In this document: one piece after another, positions 61,759 to 64,000 of the stretch | Position numbering within the stretch: the first letter of the stretch is position 1 | Layout: each line of letters begins with the position of its first letter | Source of the DNA: Anaerolineales bacterium | GTDB lineage: Bacteria > Chloroflexota > Anaerolineae > Anaerolineales > UBA4823 | Direction: 5' to 3' | Assembly (NCBI GenBank): GCA_003105035.1 | Contig: PQAL01000033.1 | Span: 79,613 to 143,612, forward strand | DNA length: 64,000 nt | The notes under the pieces: model-generated | The model's input: the letters and a program-made list of their open reading frames with translations, nothing else | The model's database searches: none | What the model was told of the DNA's origin: nothing | Program-made: the position numbers and the translations under genes

Positions 61759-62739
61759 CTAACCAGAGATTAAAAGGTGACCTTTCACCTTGCCATTTTC
61801 CAGGTTGATAATAGCTGCTTTCAGGATCCCTTCGGCATACTCACTGCCAGCATTAATCGCTAGGGTGTGCCCAATACGCACATGCCCGGGTGATTCATGG
61901 ATATGCCCGTGCAGGGTGAGCATCGGCTGTACTTTTTCGATCCATGCTTTTACTGCCGTCGAACCAGCCGATTTCATCACCACCTGGCCCCCCTCGGTAA
62001 TGATTTTCAAGTTCTTATCGAGATCCGGGCAGGTATCCAGGCCGGAGCTGAAGGGAGGCACATGCAGCACAGCAATGGTGTGTTCGGGATTGTGGATCAT
62101 CCCTGCCAATGTATCCAGCTTGCTGGCAAGCTGATCTTCTTCGATATCGCGGGCGCACAACCAGGGGGTCATGTTAGCATTTGAGCAGCCTACAATTTCG
62201 TACCCCTCCTCCAGCTCGAAGTGGGCCATATCGGGATTGCGGATATGCTGGAATTGACTGACCACTTCATCGATGGAAGCAAAATCGTCGTTACCTGCCA
62301 TAAAATACAGGGTGGAGTTCAATGGAAGCAGTTTTTCCTCAGCCAGGGTCATCCATTCCTGCACGCGCTGGCACATCTCGTCTTCAAAACGGTGAGCCAT
62401 TTTATCAGGCTGGTTTTCCAGCTCTTCAGCTTCCTCTTTTTCAAGCACGATGGGGTAGAAACCCACATTGCTGATGTTCTTTTTGATTTTGTCAAGCTCC
62501 TGGGGGGTGGTGGCGGTTTCTTCCTTTCCAAACCAGCTCCCAGTATAACGCCCGTGACCCTGGTGGATCACCGGCACCATGGCTTTGCCTGTCACATCCC
62601 CACCAACGATCAGGATATTCGCCTTATATTGCATGCTGGCAGACAGGAACTTGCGAAATACGACGTCTGAGCCATGGAAATCAGACCCGTATAGGATGCG
62701 GACCGGCTTGCCTGATTGAGATGATTTGCCAAATTTCAT
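61759..62739 (-). CDS. Metallophosphoesterase
   Basis: 326 residues. GSDFHGS (D-x-H), VGGDVTG, FMAGNDD (GNHD equivalent with Asp), LHVPPF and LTLHGHIHES (GHxH) are the five metal-binding blocks of calcineurin-like phosphoesterases. The large insert between blocks 2 and 3 (residues 55-150) is unusual for small members. The substrate is unknown. The ATG at 62739 follows GGAG; an upstream start is less likely. It is between the permease and nucleotidyltransferase genes. Confidence 0.87.
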   Translation of the reverse strand: MKFGKSSQSGKPVRILYGSDFHGSDVVFRKFLSASMQYKANILIVGGDVTGKAMVPVIHQGHGRYTGSWFGKEETATTPQELDKIKKNISNVGFYPIVLEKEEAEELENQPDKMAHRFEDEMCQRVQEWMTLAEEKLLPLNSTLYFMAGNDDFASIDEVVSQFQHIRNPDMAHFELEEGYEIVGCSNANMTPWLCARDIEEDQLASKLDTLAGMIHNPEHTIAVLHVPPFSSGLDTCPDLDKNLKIITEGGQVVMKSAGSTAVKAWIEKVQPMLTLHGHIHESPGHVRIGHTLAINAGSEYAEGILKAAIINLENGKVKGHLLISG

Positions 62740-62856
62740 TAACAACTCCAAATATCTTTACTCAACTATCATGGATCGGTGGGAACCACCCACCGATCCA
62801 TGAACTTTTCCTATCCGGGCAGAGATGATCTGGCGCAGATAAGAAGTAAACAGGTA

Positions 62857-64000
62857 TTATACAGGAGGAACCGACTGGAAGGTCCAGTTGATATCGATGC
62901 CCTCTTTTGATAGGCGGTACCAGCGGGCAACATAAAATACGATGATGCCACTGATCACGAAGCCTGCCAGGGTTCCGAGTGTGCCAACCCCGATACGGCC
63001 ACCGACCGCCGGGTATAAGAACGAGGCAATGATCATCCACAGCAAGTAGGTCATGGTGATACCGCCTACGATCGTGATGACTGGAACCTTGCCAATTCTC
63101 CGTTTTACGAACGCGCTGGCGTTCTCAAAGATATCAGGTTTTGTGAATGGCAACAGGGTAATCGCCAAGACGGGCACCAGCTGGGTACATACCGCGAAGA
63201 ACACAAAGTTGAGCTGGGCACCCATTACACCACCTGTGGCTGCATCGATCACGCCGACTTCGGCGATCAGGGTAATGATGAGGATGGCAATGATCGGGCT
63301 ATGCAGGGTTGGGTGGATGAAGCAGACTTTTTCGGGGATCAGGCGGTCGAATGACCAGGCGAAAATGATCCGGCTGCAATAGAAGAAGTAAGTCTGTGCC
63401 AGGTTAATCAGCGTGTATACCCAGGCAATTGCCACCACCCATAACAGGATCAAATTCGGTCTCAGGATGCTTGCGTAGAAGGTAATCCACGGCATAGGAT
63501 TCGCATCGGTCACCCCGGCATTGCTCAAGTAAGATTCTGCTGCGATCCATTCCAAAGGTACCAGTCGTTGGAGCAGCAAAGCGGCTGAGACGAAGATCGC
63601 CCAGGTGACTAGCAAGGAGGACCAGCTACCCGCCAGGAGGGTCTTCTCAGCCTGCTTCACCTCGCCAGCGAAGAAGGTCGGGATGTAATATCCATAAAAG
63701 ATCCAGAACCCCATGATCAATCCTGCCAGGGTCATGATCGCCACATTTGGATTGATCACCATACCATTGGCTTGTGCCAGGGCAATGCGTCCTTCGTAAC
63801 TGCCTGCCCCCATGAATTTATCCCAGGCGGCAGGGAAGGCATCCTTGCCTGCAGTGCCGAGCTGGAAATACAGGATCGCCCAGGCGATTAAGCCCAGGAA
63901 GAAGCCGACCTCAAGGATGCGCAGGATGGTGCGGGTAGGCAGGATCATGGTGATGAAGGTGATGATGGCACATATTGTGCCGATCACGATGATGCCTGTG
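62857..64000 (-). CDS. APC superfamily permease, N-terminus beyond window
   Basis: The reading frame is open from 64000 to the stop at 62857, giving at least 380 residues. About ten hydrophobic helices are visible, with the APC-typical conserved region GFWIFYGYYIPTFFAGEVKQAEKTL (the GExxxPxxxxP-like turn in helix 6) and SRIIFAWSFDRLIPE (SR..A.ARDG.LP in relatives). It should move an amino acid, amine or polyamine. It is the likely first transport step for the downstream operon, with a gap of about 117 bases to the next gene. Confidence 0.82.
   Translation of the reverse strand, partial: TGIIVIGTICAIITFITMILPTRTILRILEVGFFLGLIAWAILYFQLGTAGKDAFPAAWDKFMGAGSYEGRIALAQANGMVINPNVAIMTLAGLIMGFWIFYGYYIPTFFAGEVKQAEKTLLAGSWSSLLVTWAIFVSAALLLQRLVPLEWIAAESYLSNAGVTDANPMPWITFYASILRPNLILLWVVAIAWVYTLINLAQTYFFYCSRIIFAWSFDRLIPEKVCFIHPTLHSPIIAILIITLIAEVGVIDAATGGVMGAQLNFVFFAVCTQLVPVLAITLLPFTKPDIFENASAFVKRRIGKVPVITIVGGITMTYLLWMIIASFLYPAVGGRIGVGTLGTLAGFVISGIIVFYVARWYRLSKEGIDINWTFQSVPPV

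Overview
The window looks like chromosomal DNA of a Chloroflexota bacterium, most likely of the class Anaerolineae. This is inferred from gene content and not from a marker gene. The supporting families are a class III cyclase-like/AAA/TPR/SpoIIE-phosphatase signalling protein, DUF5666/DUF5667 proteins beside an ECF sigma factor, DUF6295 next to a dienelactone hydrolase, several GT39-like membrane proteins, Thr/Pro-rich lipoproteins and a 4-hydroxybutyryl-CoA dehydratase-like enzyme. No rRNA, tRNA, transposase, integrase, phage gene or CRISPR array was seen.

Region by region. 1-10.7 kb: mostly small stand-alone metabolic genes, namely a kinase-fold phosphotransferase running off the left edge, a D-aminoacylase, a DUF998 membrane protein with a near-consensus promoter that predicts a leaderless mRNA, an NHL propeller, a CAT-like acetyltransferase, a GT39-like protein, dienelactone hydrolase + DUF6295, GrpB, a nitroreductase and an F420/NADP-type oxidoreductase. 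10.8-15.3 kb: a large signalling polypeptide split into two reading frames exactly at a strong Shine-Dalgarno/ATG. 15.4-19.8 kb: an ANT-like nucleotidyltransferase, DinB, and a tight operon of ZmaR-type GNAT, 4-hydroxybutyryl-CoA dehydratase-like enzyme and flavodoxin, followed by a lipoprotein. 19.8-31 kb: a GNAT remnant, a 7TM protein, a small membrane protein with an in-frame TGA, a second phosphotransferase, a glycosidase-like lipoprotein that appears to lack its catalytic nucleophile, tandem Yip1 paralogues, an MBL hydrolase, a winged-helix protein and a ROK sugar kinase. 31-45.8 kb: GT4 glycosyltransferase, DUF169, a chagasin-like protease inhibitor, a DJ-1/PfpI protein, the ECF sigma/DUF5667 pair with a Gln/Asn-repeat DUF5666 protein, a lipoprotein hydrolase, a decayed small gene in front of an ABC transporter, a membrane protein with an unusual HExxxH motif, a beta-lactamase-fold hydrolase and an aldo/keto reductase. 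46-57.5 kb: P2-type cation ATPase, a second DUF5666 protein, a nucleotidyltransferase-fold protein, a YedF-like DsrE protein, a site-2 protease with CBS domains, MntP, GT39 and a PD40 propeller lipoprotein. 57.5-64 kb: a six-gene minus-strand run (APC permease, metallophosphoesterase, nucleotidyltransferase, HisC-like aminotransferase, FGGY kinase, NERD membrane protein) that may be one pathway.

The most notable non-gene signals are (i) a palindromic operator-like motif with the core ACYTAAATGGG upstream of three transcription units, and (ii) a 13-3-13 palindromic repeat in two distant copies whose arms show compensatory changes. The most interesting gene-level observations are the split signalling protein, the dehydratase-flavodoxin operon, the fossil gene supplying the ribosome-binding site of an ABC transporter, and the six-gene operon at the right end.
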